DNA of 64,000 nt from contig NZ_FXWI01000002.1 of NCBI RefSeq assembly GCF_900177765.1, forward strand, positions 558,001 through 622,000, in the 5' to 3' direction. The notes beneath the pieces are model-generated. The model saw only the letters and a list, made by a program, of their open reading frames with translations, did no database searches and was not told the origin of the DNA. Both the position numbers and the translations under genes were made by a program. The DNA comes from Agreia sp. VKM Ac-1783. Lineage in GTDB: Bacteria > Actinomycetota > Actinomycetes > Actinomycetales > Microbacteriaceae. Positions 26,250 through 35,816 of the stretch are shown here, one piece after another (positions within the stretch are counted from its first letter, which is position 1; each line of letters begins with the position of its first letter).

Positions 26250-26927
26250 ATGAGCGAGACAATCATCTCCGTCGCGGCGTCGGCCGACACCCATCACACT
26301 CCTGAACGCGCGACGGTGCAGCTCACCCTCGGGTTCGAGGGCCCGGAGCGCCAGCCCGTGTTCGAGAAGACTCGCGAACTGCACGCGGCGATGTCCGAGA
26401 GCCTCCGCGCCCTGCACGATCCGATCGCCGATGCTGTCACGCGCTGGAGCGCCGACCAGATGAGCGTATGGGGCCAACGCCCGTGGAGTCAGGACGGAGC
26501 CCAACTGCCGCCCGTCTATCACGCCACGACGACCGTGCGTGCTCGCTTCCGTGACTTCTCGGAGCTGGCGACCTGGCTCGACTCGGTCGCGTTCCGTGAC
26601 GGAGTGACGGTGGCGTCGGTCGAGTGGTCGCTGACATCGTCCACGCGTTCCCGTCTGCAGACCGACGCCCAGAAGACCGCGATCGTCACCGCCCGCTCGA
26701 AAGCACAGAGCTACGCCGAAGCGCTCGGCCTGTCGAACCTGCGCCCGATAGCCGTCGCCGACCCCGGGATGCTCGGTGATGACACGGGGGCAGGCCCCGG
26801 CATGGGCGTCGCTCGATTCGCCGCACACGAGATGGCGAAGAGCAGTGGTGGCGGGCCGCTCGACCTGACGCCGGCCGACGTCGTGATCAGCGCATCCATC
26901 GAGGCGCGATTTGCGGCGACGGCATGA
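26250..26927 (+). CDS. SIMPL domain (DUF541) protein
   Basis: A 225-residue protein of the SIMPL/DUF541 family. The family pattern is seen in the N-terminal segment with HTPERATVQLTLGFEG, the central FRDFSELATWLDSVA, and KTAIVTARSKAQSYAEALGL. Most members are periplasmic or outer-membrane; this one has no signal peptide, so it is probably cytoplasmic. Function is unknown. Its stop overlaps the SDR gene start (ATGA). Not obviously related to the flanking ssrA/smpB genes. Confidence 0.8.
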   Translation: MSETIISVAASADTHHTPERATVQLTLGFEGPERQPVFEKTRELHAAMSESLRALHDPIADAVTRWSADQMSVWGQRPWSQDGAQLPPVYHATTTVRARFRDFSELATWLDSVAFRDGVTVASVEWSLTSSTRSRLQTDAQKTAIVTARSKAQSYAEALGLSNLRPIAVADPGMLGDDTGAGPGMGVARFAAHEMAKSSGGGPLDLTPADVVISASIEARFAATA

Positions 26928-27835
26928 CCCGCGATCTGGTCGGCCGAACCGTCGTCGTCACCGGCGGCAACGCCGGACTCGGATACTTCACCGCCGAACA
27001 GCTCTCCCAGCGGGGCGCTCGAGTGGTGATCGCGAGCCGAAACGAGGCCAAAGCGAAGCGCGCGATCGAATCGCTGCTCCGCGAAGTCGAGAACATCGAG
27101 CAGCCCTCGTTCGTGCAGCTCGATCTCGCCGACCTCGCGAGTGTGTCGCGCGCAGCCGACGAACTCGCCGAGCTGCCGTCGATAGACGTTCTGGTCGCCA
27201 ACGCCGGCATCACCGAGGGCACCGCCGAGGCGAAGACGGTCGACGGGTTCGAGAGCATGTTCGGCACCAACCACCTCGGCCATTTCGCCCTGATCTCCCG
27301 GCTGATGCCCGCGCTTCTCGCAACGGCCGGTTCTCGCATCGTTCACCTGGGCAGCATCAGCCACCGCTTCTTCGCGCTCGACCTCGAGGAGCACGGCTCC
27401 CCCGAACGGTTCCGCAGCTTTCAAAGCTACTCGCGCTCGAAGCTGGCCGTGATGACTTTCGCCTTCGAGCTCGACAGGCGACTTCGGGAGGCGGGCCACG
27501 GGACACGGAGCATCGTCGCGCATCCCGGATTCGCCCTCGACGAGCTGACACCGCTGCGCACCGGTGTCGGGCCCGATGAGCGACCCGGGGCCGTCGTGCA
27601 GACGCTGCTGCGTTCTTTCGCTCAGGGCAAGGATGCCGGCGCCTGGCCGATCGTGCTGGCCGCCACCGACGAGTACCTGCGTGGCGGCGAATACGTCGGA
27701 CCCGCCGGCTGGCAGCAGCTACACGGTCGTCCGCGTGTCACTACTGCGAAGGCGTGGTCTCGCGACCGGACCGTCGCCGCCAGGCTGTGGCAGCGGTCAG
27801 AGGAGCTGACCGGAACGTCGCTGACTCTGTCATGA
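26924..27835 (+). CDS. Short-chain dehydrogenase/reductase
   Basis: A 303-residue NAD(P)-dependent oxidoreductase of the SDR superfamily, closest in pattern to retinol-dehydrogenase-like members. The cofactor loop is TGGNAGLG (classical TGxxxGxG), followed by ASRNEAKAKRA, suggesting NADP use, then NAGI, a catalytic Ser in HLGSISH, and YSRSK (YxxxK). The C-terminal extension of about 80 residues is typical of this subgroup. Substrate unknown. Its ATG overlaps the SIMPL stop. Confidence 0.88.
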   Translation: MTRDLVGRTVVVTGGNAGLGYFTAEQLSQRGARVVIASRNEAKAKRAIESLLREVENIEQPSFVQLDLADLASVSRAADELAELPSIDVLVANAGITEGTAEAKTVDGFESMFGTNHLGHFALISRLMPALLATAGSRIVHLGSISHRFFALDLEEHGSPERFRSFQSYSRSKLAVMTFAFELDRRLREAGHGTRSIVAHPGFALDELTPLRTGVGPDERPGAVVQTLLRSFAQGKDAGAWPIVLAATDEYLRGGEYVGPAGWQQLHGRPRVTTAKAWSRDRTVAARLWQRSEELTGTSLTLS

Positions 27836-27870
27836 GTCTGACGCTGTAGTGAGGCCGAGCGAAGACGAGA

Positions 27871-28347
27871 TCAGTCGCCGAGGTTGCGTCGTGCCGACAT
27901 GGCCCTGTCGGACTCGCGCTTGTCTTGGCGCTCGCGCAGCGTCTGCCGCTTGTCGTACTCGCGCTTTCCCTTCGCCACGGCCAACTCCACCTTGGCGCGT
28001 CCGTCGCTGAAATAGAGCTGCAGCGGAATGAGGGTGTAACCGCCCTCTTTCGTCTTGTTGTGCAGCTTGAGGATCTGCTCCTTGTGCAACAGCAGCTTGC
28101 GCTTACGCCGCGGGGTGTGGTTGTTCCACGTTCCCTGCGTGTACTCGGGAATGTGCACAGCGTCGAGCCACGCTTCGCCGTTCTCGATGAACGCGTAGCC
28201 GTCGACCAGCGAGGCGCGGCCCATGCGCAGCGACTTGACCTCTGTGCCGTTCAAGACCATTCCGGCCTCGTACGTCGACTCGATGGTGTAGTCGTGCCGA
28301 GCCTTGCGGTTGGTCGCGACGACCTTCTGACCGCTCTCCTTGGGCAC
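27871..28347 (-). CDS. smpB: SsrA-binding protein
   Basis: A 158-residue OB-fold protein that escorts tmRNA to stalled ribosomes. Characteristic stretches are [31 protein letters not shown], the [20 protein letters not shown] segment and a basic C-terminal tail with [11 protein letters not shown]. The GTG start at 28347 has AGGAG six bases upstream, which decides it over upstream in-frame starts. It lies downstream of ftsX in the conserved prfB-ftsE-ftsX-smpB order, with ssrA close by. Confidence 0.96.
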   Translation of the reverse strand: MPKESGQKVVATNRKARHDYTIESTYEAGMVLNGTEVKSLRMGRASLVDGYAFIENGEAWLDAVHIPEYTQGTWNNHTPRRKRKLLLHKEQILKLHNKTKEGGYTLIPLQLYFSDGRAKVELAVAKGKREYDKRQTLRERQDKRESDRAMSARRNLGD

Positions 28348-28448
28348 GTTGAACTCCTGATGACTTAGTGTGCCGAACCTCGCGTGCGGCAGCCGTCCAG
28401 TATACGCCCAGCCGCGGGCGCGCACGTCCTCAGCCGCGACGAGACTGT

Positions 28449-29363
28449 TTAGACCTTGAGGTAGCGGGTGATGGCGAACTTCGCCGACAGCGCCGCCAGC
28501 ACGGCACCGACCACGATCAGGATCGGCGCTACGAGAAGCGCGTCTCCCGTGCTGACGAACGACGTGAACGGCAACTGATTGAGCAGCCATCCCTGCACGA
28601 AGAACTTGACGATCGCCCAGATGGCCAAACCTGCCAGGGCCGAACCGATCAGCGACGCGATCACACCCTCGATGATGAACGGTGTCTGGATGAACCTGTT
28701 CGACGCACCGACCAATCGCATGATCCCGAGTTCTCGGCGACGCGAGAACGCCGAGAGTCGGATAGTCGTGGCGATCAGCAGGACGGCCGCGATCAGCATG
28801 ATGGCGGCGACGGCGATCGCTGTGTAGCTGGCGGCGTTCAACACCGTGAAGATCTGCTCGAGATAACTTCGCTGGTCGGTCACACTCTGCACGCCGGCGA
28901 ACCCCGACAGACTCTCGACGAGCACGGCGGACTGCGTGGGATCTTTCAGATTCACCCAGAAGGTCTGCGGAAGCAGGTCGGGTGTCACATAGTCGGTGAC
29001 GGGATTGCCCTTGAACTGCTTCTGGAAGTTCTCGAAGGCCTGATCGTGATCCTCGAAGTAGTACTTGTCGATGAAGGGCGACAGGGTCGATCCATCCAGC
29101 TGCGCCTTGACGGCGTCGATCTGGTCCTGGGTTGCGTCGCCGTTCCCACAGGTCTCCCCCGTGTCCGTGGCGGTGCAGAGATAGACCGCGACCTGCGCCT
29201 TGTCGTACCAGTAGTTCTTCATCTGGCCGATCTGCATCTGCAGAAGAATTGCCGTGCCCACGAAGGTGAGCGAGATGAACGTGACGAGCACGACGGAGAT
29301 GACCATCGAGACGTTGCGTCGGAGGCCGGTGCCGACCTCGCCGAAGATGAGTCCGAGTCTCAC
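28449..29363 (-). CDS. ftsX: Cell-division permease-like protein FtsX
   Basis: A 304-residue membrane protein with one N-terminal helix (about 20-44), a large extracytoplasmic loop and three C-terminal helices in the FtsX/MacB-type core. The loop carries two cysteines ([13 protein letters not shown]). FtsX with FtsE couples cytoplasmic ATP hydrolysis to activation of peptidoglycan hydrolases during division. The motif [19 protein letters not shown] is typical of the membrane-cytoplasm junction. Its start overlaps the ftsE stop by 4 bases, so the complex is co-translated. Confidence 0.95.
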   Translation of the reverse strand: MRLGLIFGEVGTGLRRNVSMVISVVLVTFISLTFVGTAILLQMQIGQMKNYWYDKAQVAVYLCTATDTGETCGNGDATQDQIDAVKAQLDGSTLSPFIDKYYFEDHDQAFENFQKQFKGNPVTDYVTPDLLPQTFWVNLKDPTQSAVLVESLSGFAGVQSVTDQRSYLEQIFTVLNAASYTAIAVAAIMLIAAVLLIATTIRLSAFSRRRELGIMRLVGASNRFIQTPFIIEGVIASLIGSALAGLAIWAIVKFFVQGWLLNQLPFTSFVSTGDALLVAPILIVVGAVLAALSAKFAITRYLKV

Positions 29364-30424
29364 GAGGTGGGTCCTACGTTCTGGTCCTTGGCTGGATCGA
29401 TTCGTTCGCCGGGAGCGCGGAGCCCCAGCTTCTCGGCCAGGCCGAGTTGATCGGTGACGGGGTCGACGGCGCGAGGGGTGGCCGACAGCGGCGCCGGGGG
29501 CGCGGATGCGGCGGGCACGGGCGCGGCGGGCGCCGCTACGGCCGGCTCGCCCTGGTCGGGGGCCTGGGCTGCCGGCGCCTGAGCCGGAGCAACCGGAGCC
29601 TCCGAGGTGGACGAGGGCTCGGCTGTGACGACCGGCGCAGAGAACGTGGGCGTCGAACTGCTCATGCCGCGGCTGCCGCGCACCATTCCGGGAATGCCGA
29701 TCTCCGCGGTCATTCCGCTGTCGCGCAGCGCGATCTCGGCGGTCATGCCGTAGCCGCCCTGCAGTTCGTCGCGAACGACCTCGCCCTGCACGAGCTCGAT
29801 CACGCGGCGCTGCATCTGGTCGACGATGGCGTTGTCGTGTGTGGCCATGATCACCGTGGTACCGCCCGCGTTGATGCGCTGCAGAACCTGCATGATGCCA
29901 CCCGAGGTCAGGGGGTCGAGGTTACCGGTCGGCTCGTCGGCGAGCAGGATGGCGGGCTTGTTGACCACCGCGCGGGCGATGGCCACGCGCTGCTGTTCAC
30001 CGCCCGACAGCTCGTGCGGAAGGCGGTTGGCTTTCTCGTTGAGACCGACCATGGCGAGCACGTCGGGCACGGCCTCCTGGATGAATCCGCGAGACTTGCC
30101 GATGACCTGCAGGGTGAAGGCGACGTTGTCGAACACATTCTTGTTCGGCAGCAGGCGGAAGTCCTGGAAGACGACGCCGAGGTTGCGCCGGAAATAGGGC
30201 ACCTTGCGCGATGAGATCGTTCCCAGATCTTGGCCGAGCACGTGGATGCTGCCGTTCGTGGGCTTGTCTTCCTTCAGCACGAGGCGCAGGAAGCTCGACT
30301 TGCCGGAACCGGAGGCTCCGACAAGAAAGACGAATTCACCGCGGAGGATCTCGAGGTCGACGCTGTTCAGCGCCGGCTTCTTGGTCCCCCGGTAAATCTG
30401 GGATACGTGATCAAATCGAATCAT
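29360..30424 (-). CDS. ftsE: Cell-division ATP-binding protein FtsE with long C-terminal tail
   Basis: A 354-residue ABC ATPase. The first 220 residues are a normal FtsE: Walker A GASGSGKS (36-43), signature LSGGEQQR (139-146), Walker [13 protein letters not shown] and the H-loop ATHD. Ordinary FtsE stops near 229 residues. Here about 130 more follow: a repeated GMTAEI (residues 226-231 and 237-242), then a Pro/Ala/Ser-rich, probably disordered stretch, and a final conserved-looking [20 protein letters not shown]. The tail could contact division partners. It overlaps ftsX by 4 bases and lies 97 bases after prfB. Confidence 0.95.
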   Translation of the reverse strand: MIRFDHVSQIYRGTKKPALNSVDLEILRGEFVFLVGASGSGKSSFLRLVLKEDKPTNGSIHVLGQDLGTISSRKVPYFRRNLGVVFQDFRLLPNKNVFDNVAFTLQVIGKSRGFIQEAVPDVLAMVGLNEKANRLPHELSGGEQQRVAIARAVVNKPAILLADEPTGNLDPLTSGGIMQVLQRINAGGTTVIMATHDNAIVDQMQRRVIELVQGEVVRDELQGGYGMTAEIALRDSGMTAEIGIPGMVRGSRGMSSSTPTFSAPVVTAEPSSTSEAPVAPAQAPAAQAPDQGEPAVAAPAAPVPAASAPPAPLSATPRAVDPVTDQLGLAEKLGLRAPGERIDPAKDQNVGPTS

Positions 30425-30521
30425 GGCAGGTTGAGCTTAAGCAGGCCGAGATGCTACTCAGCGCACGACTCGCCACGGAGCGCCGATTGGACCGCGAGTC
30501 TGAATGCGAGCCCGGTATTGC

Positions 30522-31628
30522 CTAGGAGACCTTCTGCTTGCGCCAGCGGATGCCGGCCGAGATGAAGCCGTCGAGCTCACCGTCGAAGACATTCGAGGGG
30601 TTGTTCGATTCGTAGTCCGTGCGCAGGTCTTTAACCATCTGATACGGCGCGAGCACGTAGCTGCGCATCTGGTCTCCCCAGCTGGCGGTGATCACGCCGG
30701 CCAGCTCCTTCTTCTTGGCGTTCTCCTCGTCGCGCTGCAACAGCAGCAGACGCGACTGCAGCACGCGGAGCGCTGCCGCCCTGTTCTGGATCTGGCTCTT
30801 CTCGTTCTGGCAGCTGACGACGATCCCCGTGGGAAGGTGCGTGATGCGCACGGCCGAGTCCGTGGTGTTGACCGACTGGCCGCCCGGGCCCGACGAGCGG
30901 AAGACATCCACCCGGATGTCACTCTCGGGAACATCGACCGACTCGGTCTGGGCGATGAGCGGGATGACCTCGACGGCCGCGAAGCTGGTCTGGCGCTTGC
31001 CCGCCGAGTTGAAGGGGCTCATACGCACGAGCCGGTGGGTTCCGGCCTCGACCGACAGCGTTCCGAAGGCGTAGGGGGCGTCGACCTCGAAGGTCGCGCT
31101 CTTGATGCCCGCCTCTTCTGCGTAGCTGGTGTCGAGCACGGTGACCGAGTATCCATGCTGCTCGGAGTAGCGCAGATACATGCGCAGCAGCATCTCGGCG
31201 AAGTCGGCGGCGTCGACGCCGCCCGCTCCCGCGCGGATCGTGATGACGGCGGCCCGCGGATCGTACTCGCCGTTCAGCAGCGTCTGCACCTCGAGCTCTC
31301 CGAGGAGCTTCGTGAGGCTCTCGAGTTCGGCCTGGGCCTCCTGAGCCGACTCCTCGTCGCCCTCGGAGTTGATGAGCTCGACCATGATCTCGAGGTCTTC
31401 GAGCCGTGAGGTGATGCTGGTGACCTTCGCCAGATCGGACTGCGCGTGCGACAGTGCGCTGGTGACCTTCTGGGCCTTTTCGGTGTCGTCCCAGAGGTCG
31501 GGTACACCGGCCTGCGCGCTGAGGTCGTCGATACGAGCCTTGAGGTCATCGACGTCGATGACCGAGAGGATGTCGCGGAAGGTGGAGCGGAGGGCGGCGA
31601 TCTGCTCGCTGAAATCAAGTTCCTGCAT
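30522..31628 (-). CDS. prfB: Peptide chain release factor 2
   Basis: A 368-residue RF2 that ends translation at UGA and UAA. The stop-recognition tripeptide SPF is in [15 protein letters not shown], and the catalytic GGQ is in [32 protein letters not shown] is also present. The reading frame is continuous, so the autoregulatory +1 frameshift used in many other bacteria is absent here. A -10-like TAGGCT (31638-31643, minus strand) lies nine bases before the ATG. It heads the prfB-ftsE-ftsX-smpB cluster. Confidence 0.97.
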   Translation of the reverse strand: MQELDFSEQIAALRSTFRDILSVIDVDDLKARIDDLSAQAGVPDLWDDTEKAQKVTSALSHAQSDLAKVTSITSRLEDLEIMVELINSEGDEESAQEAQAELESLTKLLGELEVQTLLNGEYDPRAAVITIRAGAGGVDAADFAEMLLRMYLRYSEQHGYSVTVLDTSYAEEAGIKSATFEVDAPYAFGTLSVEAGTHRLVRMSPFNSAGKRQTSFAAVEVIPLIAQTESVDVPESDIRVDVFRSSGPGGQSVNTTDSAVRITHLPTGIVVSCQNEKSQIQNRAAALRVLQSRLLLLQRDEENAKKKELAGVITASWGDQMRSYVLAPYQMVKDLRTDYESNNPSNVFDGELDGFISAGIRWRKQKVS

Positions 31629-31671
31629 GGTGCACCCAGCCTACCGGGCGGCCGCGGGCGATCCTCCGGCG

Positions 31672-31677
31672 TAGGGT
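31672..31677 (+). promoter_or_regulatory. -10 element of the MFS gene at 31688
   Basis: TAGGGT ends ten bases before ATG 31688, giving an almost leaderless message. It is arranged back to back with the TAGGCT of prfB within 35 bases. Confidence 0.3.
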
Positions 31678-31687
31678 TGGATGCGAT

Positions 31688-32950
31688 ATGAGCGACACAG
31701 AGACCGGTTTCCGTTTCCGTTCCATCGCCCTACCCGCCCTCCTTCCCTCGTTGCTCTTCGCCATCGGTGAGGGGTCGATCATCCCGATCATCCCCGCCAT
31801 CGCCCAGGATCTCGGTGCCGGCCTCGCCTTCGCCGGCTTCATCGCGGCGATGATCATGGTCGGAGAGCTCATCGGCGACATCCCGAGTGGTTGGATCGTC
31901 AGCCGCATCGGTGAACGACGGGCCATGGTCGGGGCGTCGCTCGTCTCGATCATCGGCGTCACGACGTGCATCGTCGCATCCGGGCCCTGGATGCTCGGGG
32001 TCGGCATCTTTCTGCTCGGTCTGTCGACCGCGACCTTCGCTCTGGCGCGGCACGCGTTCATGACGACCTTCGTTCCGTTGCCGTACCGGGCTCGGGCGCT
32101 GTCGACTCTCGGCGGAACCTTCAGAGCGGGCTGGTTCGTCGGCCCCTTCATCGCCGCCGGCCTCATCGCGCTCACGGCACACGCGGCGATCGTGTTCTGG
32201 GTGCATCTCGGGTGCGCGGTCATCGTGATCGTGCTGTTGATGCTGTTACCCGATCCCACCGCGCGGGCCGCAGCGGCTGCCCGCGCGCAGGGAACACGCG
32301 AGACAGAGGGCGAACATCTCGTCGCCGAGGAATCTCAGGGGCTTTTCCGTACGATCGTGGCCTTCCGCGGGGTACTCATCCGGCTCGGAACGGGAGTGGC
32401 GATCGTCGGAGCGCTGCGCGCCAGTCGCTCCGTCATACTGCCGCTCTGGGCGGTCAGCCTCGGGCTGCCCGAGAGCACGACCGCGCTGATCATCGGACTG
32501 GGCGGCGCCATGGACTTCGCGCTGTTCTATGCCAGCGGCCAGGTGATGGATCGCTTCGGCCGGTTGTGGAGCGTGGTGCCCTCGATGCTCGGTATGGGTA
32601 TCGGACTCTTCGCCCTGGCGTTCACCCACGACCTGCAGAACGCCGTGGGCTGGTTCATCGGCATCACCGCGATCACCGGCCTCGCGAACGGAATCGGCAG
32701 CGGCATCCTGATGACCCTCGGCGCCGATCTGGCGCCCAAGAACGACCCGGCACCCTTCCTCGGGGCATTCCGCTTCACCGGCGACGCCGGAACGGCCGCC
32801 GCTCCCCTGCTCGTGTCTCTCGTCGTAGCTGTGGCCACCCTGTCGCTCTCGACGGCGATCATGGGCGTCATCGGTGTCTTGGGCGCGGGCATGATGCTGC
32901 GCTACGTGCCCCGCTACGTTCCCCGTAGGCCGGGTCGCCCGTCCGCCTGA
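31688..32950 (+). CDS. MFS transporter, 12-helix
   Basis: A 420-residue major facilitator superfamily permease with about twelve membrane helices. The first cytoplasmic loop carries the MFS motif as DIPSGWIVSRIGERRAM, and the second half has GQVMDRFGRLWS. A charged loop of about 25 residues separates the halves. Features resemble drug/metabolite exporters, but no substrate can be inferred. Its stop codon sits in a 14-bp palindrome (32944-32957), and it converges on the DHA2 transporter gene. Confidence 0.88.
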   Translation: MSDTETGFRFRSIALPALLPSLLFAIGEGSIIPIIPAIAQDLGAGLAFAGFIAAMIMVGELIGDIPSGWIVSRIGERRAMVGASLVSIIGVTTCIVASGPWMLGVGIFLLGLSTATFALARHAFMTTFVPLPYRARALSTLGGTFRAGWFVGPFIAAGLIALTAHAAIVFWVHLGCAVIVIVLLMLLPDPTARAAAAARAQGTRETEGEHLVAEESQGLFRTIVAFRGVLIRLGTGVAIVGALRASRSVILPLWAVSLGLPESTTALIIGLGGAMDFALFYASGQVMDRFGRLWSVVPSMLGMGIGLFALAFTHDLQNAVGWFIGITAITGLANGIGSGILMTLGADLAPKNDPAPFLGAFRFTGDAGTAAAPLLVSLVVAVATLSLSTAIMGVIGVLGAGMMLRYVPRYVPRRPGRPSA

Positions 32951-32967
32951 TCAGGCGTCGGCAGTTC

Positions 32968-34455
32968 TCATCCGGCGGATGGCGCGCCTTGCTGGGCACG
33001 GGCTTTCGCACGCGACCTCAGGTCGACGAGACCCACGACGAGGGAGACCGTGATGAGTGAGATCGCGATGAGGATGCCGTTGCGGAATCCGTCGTGGTAC
33101 ACGGTGAGCTTGTCGGGCGTCGTCGTCTCTCGGTAGAGCGTCGAGAAGAAGGTCGAGCTCACGGCCGCGACACCGATCGCGGTGCCGACTCGTTGCCCGA
33201 CCTGCGCGAGCGAACCTGCGACGCCGCCCTCGCTGACGGGCACCTCGGCCAGTGTGAGTGTCTGATTGGGCGAGATCACGAGGCCGCCTCCGGCTCCCGC
33301 GACGGCCATGGCGGCGGCCATCCACCAGATCGTCTGGTCGCGCGGGGTGAGCACGGCGGCGGCGAGAATCAGCGAGAAGCCGACGATGACCGTGATCGTG
33401 CCGATGACCACGAGCTTGCGCCCGTAGCGCTCGACAATTCGACCGCCGATGAGCGAGCTGGCCGCGGAGGTGAGCGCGAACGGGATGCTGACCATGCCGG
33501 CGAATACGGGAAGCGCTCCGAGACCCTGCTGCAGGTAGAGCGTCGTGAGCAGAAAGGTGCCGGGGATGGCGGCGAAGTACGCGGTGGCCACGAGGATGCC
33601 GTTGCGGTAGGAGGCGATGCGGAAGAGCGCGAAGTGCACGACGGAGGACTTGCCGCGGCGGGAGTAGTCGCGCTCCCACAGGAGGAAGGCGACGGTTCCG
33701 AGAACGAAGCCGACAAGCCAGAACCAGCGCTTGGGGTCGTCGTCGGGGCCACCCGTCGTGAAGACGAAGGGAACCATGACGCTGAACACCGAGAAGCCGA
33801 GGAGCAGGATTCCGACGAGGTCGAGTTCTGTCTTGACCGTCGACCCCTTCGGCTTCGTCGGCAGCAGGCGCAGCGCGAAGAACAGGGCGATCAGGCCGAG
33901 CGGGATGTTCATCCAGAACAGGAGTCGCCAGCCGTCGGTCTCGCCGCCGAGGGCAATCAACAGGCCGCCGAGCGTCGGGCCGAACGCCGTCGAGACGCCG
34001 ATGGTCGCGCCGAAGATACCGAACGCGCGCCCCCGAGCCGAGCCCTGGAACAGCTGCTGCACGAGCCCCAGTACCTGGGGCATCTGGATGCCGGCGGCGA
34101 CTCCCTGGAGGATGCGAGCGATGAGCAGCGTCTCGACAGTCGGGGCCAGCGCGCAGGCGAGACTCGCGAGTGTGAACGAGATGAGGCCGATCGAGAAGAG
34201 CAGTTTGCGCGAGTAGATGTCGCCCAGCCGGCCGGCGGGAACGAGCGCCAGGCCGAAGGCGAGCGCGTAGCCGGCGACGATCAACTGCAGCTCGGTCGAG
34301 CCGGCGCCGAGTGCCTTCTCGATCGACGGAAGACCCACGTTGACCTTCGAGAGGTCGAGGATGGTGAGCGCGGCAACGCCCACGGCGACGGCGAACGCCT
34401 GCCACTTCGCCCGCTCGGTGAGTTCCATCTGAGGTGCCGGTGAGCTCGAAGTCAT
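32968..34455 (-). CDS. MFS transporter, DHA2/EmrB-QacA type
   Basis: A 495-residue permease with about fourteen helices, the DHA2 layout used by proton-driven multidrug exporters. Supporting motifs are LSKVNVGLPSIEKALGA at helix 1, PAGRLGDIYSRKLLF in the first loop, and GPTLGGLL at helix 5. ATG 34455 (MTSSSPAPQMELTERAKW) is preferred; the frame to 34593 adds residues that are not membrane-transporter-like. Substrate unknown. It is the only gene of its unit between the MFS gene and the tad locus. Confidence 0.9.
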   Translation of the reverse strand: MTSSSPAPQMELTERAKWQAFAVAVGVAALTILDLSKVNVGLPSIEKALGAGSTELQLIVAGYALAFGLALVPAGRLGDIYSRKLLFSIGLISFTLASLACALAPTVETLLIARILQGVAAGIQMPQVLGLVQQLFQGSARGRAFGIFGATIGVSTAFGPTLGGLLIALGGETDGWRLLFWMNIPLGLIALFFALRLLPTKPKGSTVKTELDLVGILLLGFSVFSVMVPFVFTTGGPDDDPKRWFWLVGFVLGTVAFLLWERDYSRRGKSSVVHFALFRIASYRNGILVATAYFAAIPGTFLLTTLYLQQGLGALPVFAGMVSIPFALTSAASSLIGGRIVERYGRKLVVIGTITVIVGFSLILAAAVLTPRDQTIWWMAAAMAVAGAGGGLVISPNQTLTLAEVPVSEGGVAGSLAQVGQRVGTAIGVAAVSSTFFSTLYRETTTPDKLTVYHDGFRNGILIAISLITVSLVVGLVDLRSRAKARAQQGAPSAG

Positions 34456-34508
34456 GGACACGTACTCTACGCCGAAGCTGTGCGTGGCCTGAGGGCCTTG
34501 CGCAGATT

Positions 34509-34964
34509 TCAGCGGAATGTCGAACGCGCGATCGAGGTGACCTCGATGGGAAACCCGTTCGGCACGACGAGAGCCAGCACAGCCGGCCGCCACGTCGCCG
34601 ACAGTGTGACGGTGGCGCTTCGGCCGTCTGGGGTGGTCGCCTCGATCACGGCGAGATCGTCGAACGATGCGGCCGACGGAGTGTTGGCGAGGTAGTCGCC
34701 GACAGCAGAGTCGACGGCCTGCGGATCCAGCCTCGGAACGACCGCCGATTCGACGAGTTCGACGTCGTCGAGCGAGAACGACTCTGCGCCTGCGAGGGCG
34801 GCGCCGTCGGCCATGGTGAAGAGTCGCGTGCGCTCGAGATACAGACTCGACGCTGCCACGACAACGAGCACGACGAGCAACGCGAGGGCCGCGTAGAAGA
34901 TCGTGAGCGGCAGAGTCGATCCCTCGTCGGAGCGCACGCGCTCTGCTGCGGCACTCGCTCTCAT
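34509..34964 (-). CDS. TadG-like / Rv3654c-like pilus-associated protein
   Basis: A 151-residue protein with one N-terminal hydrophobic helix preceded by DEGSTLPL, the place where a prepilin peptidase could cut after Gly. Position +5 is Leu and not the usual Glu. The rest is a small extracytoplasmic domain. It is the last gene of the tad cluster and resembles the Rv3654c family, which is expected at this place in actinobacterial loci. A minor pseudopilin or assembly factor is likely. Confidence 0.7.
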   Translation of the reverse strand: MRASAAAERVRSDEGSTLPLTIFYAALALLVVLVVVAASSLYLERTRLFTMADGAALAGAESFSLDDVELVESAVVPRLDPQAVDSAVGDYLANTPSAASFDDLAVIEATTPDGRSATVTLSATWRPAVLALVVPNGFPIEVTSIARSTFR

Positions 34965-34977
34965 GAGACGACCCGCA

Positions 34978-35424
34978 TCATGAGTGGAATCTCGAGACCG
35001 TCTGGGTCGCCGTGGCGACGAAGGGGATGCGGCCCGAGTTCTCGCGACCGAGAAAAGCCGGGACCAGCGGCAGCGGTACGGACACGCGCACGGTCACCGT
35101 GACATGACCCGCCCGGGTGAGGCAGGCATCCGGAACCGGATCGCACGAGTACTCGATCGGAGCGACGCCATCGGTGATGCCGAAGTCGGAGAACGCGATC
35201 GCCGCAGCCTTCTCGGCGGATGCGGCTCCCTGATCGATCGTCTCCGACTGCACGAAGACCCGGGCTGCCTGTCGCGCCGCGCCCTCCGCTGCGAAGGCGG
35301 CGCCCTGCAACGCGGACAGTGCGCTCACGAGGTAGACGAGCGGCACCAGGAGCAGAATTCCCGCGGTGATGAACTCGAGGGAGGCTGATCCGTCGTCAGC
35401 CATCAAGCGCTTCCACAGCGGCAT
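34978..35424 (-). CDS. TadE-family pseudopilin
   Basis: A 148-residue single-helix protein of the TadE family. The processing site reads DDGSASLEF, with Gly at -1 and Glu at +5, as prepilin peptidases require. The helix follows immediately, and a C-terminal domain with two cysteines (SCDPVPDACL) lies outside. GGAGGTGA six bases before ATG 35424 is an excellent ribosome-binding site and decides the start, even though this overlaps the upstream TadE gene by 29 bases. Probable minor pilin of the tad system. Confidence 0.82.
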   Translation of the reverse strand: MPLWKRLMADDGSASLEFITAGILLLVPLVYLVSALSALQGAAFAAEGAARQAARVFVQSETIDQGAASAEKAAAIAFSDFGITDGVAPIEYSCDPVPDACLTRAGHVTVTVRVSVPLPLVPAFLGRENSGRIPFVATATQTVSRFHS

Positions 35425-35809
35425 GGCCTGTCACCTCCAACGATCTCGGCGGCCCGAACGGGCCAGCCAACGGGAGGGGCGCGCTGACGGTGACCTCGGT
35501 CGCCGGCACTCCGAGGTATTCGGTGTACCCGGCGGATACTCCGGCGGCGTAGTCGGCGCCCACGGCGGTGCGGATGAGCTGTCTCGTTCGATCGGCTCCG
35601 TCTTCGGGAGAGTTTCCCGCGAGCGCCGCGAACCGCGCACCCTCTGCCGCCGCATCGAGCAGCGTGTTGCGTACGTGGAGGGCGAAGGCCAGTTGGATGA
35701 CCCCGAGCGTCAGAGCGGTCAGCAGCACGCCCACGAGAACGAACTCGACGGCGGCCGACCCGTCGTCACGCCGCAGTCTCTGCAGGATCCGCCGACTCTT
35801 CGCCCCCAT
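35396..35809 (-). CDS. TadE-family pseudopilin
   Basis: A 137-residue TadE-like protein. It has a basic start (MGAKSRRILQRLRR), the processing motif DDGSAAVEF with Glu at +5, one membrane helix and the ARFAALAG segment common in TadE. It lies between the small pilin candidate and the second TadE gene, all read in one direction. Probably a minor pilin needed for assembly or adhesion. Confidence 0.82.
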   Translation of the reverse strand: MGAKSRRILQRLRRDDGSAAVEFVLVGVLLTALTLGVIQLAFALHVRNTLLDAAAEGARFAALAGNSPEDGADRTRQLIRTAVGADYAAGVSAGYTEYLGVPATEVTVSAPLPLAGPFGPPRSLEVTGHAAVEALDG

Positions 35810-35816
35810 GAGCGGA

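Noticed and set aside
30522-31628. Programmed +1 frameshift in prfB
   Set aside because: The gene is one continuous frame from ATG 31628; no in-frame UGA or internal Shine-Dalgarno is present near codon 25.
32951-34405. 484-residue Arg/His-rich open frame on the minus strand
   Set aside because: It is the same strand but a different frame of the DHA2 transporter, which has fourteen helices and conserved motifs.
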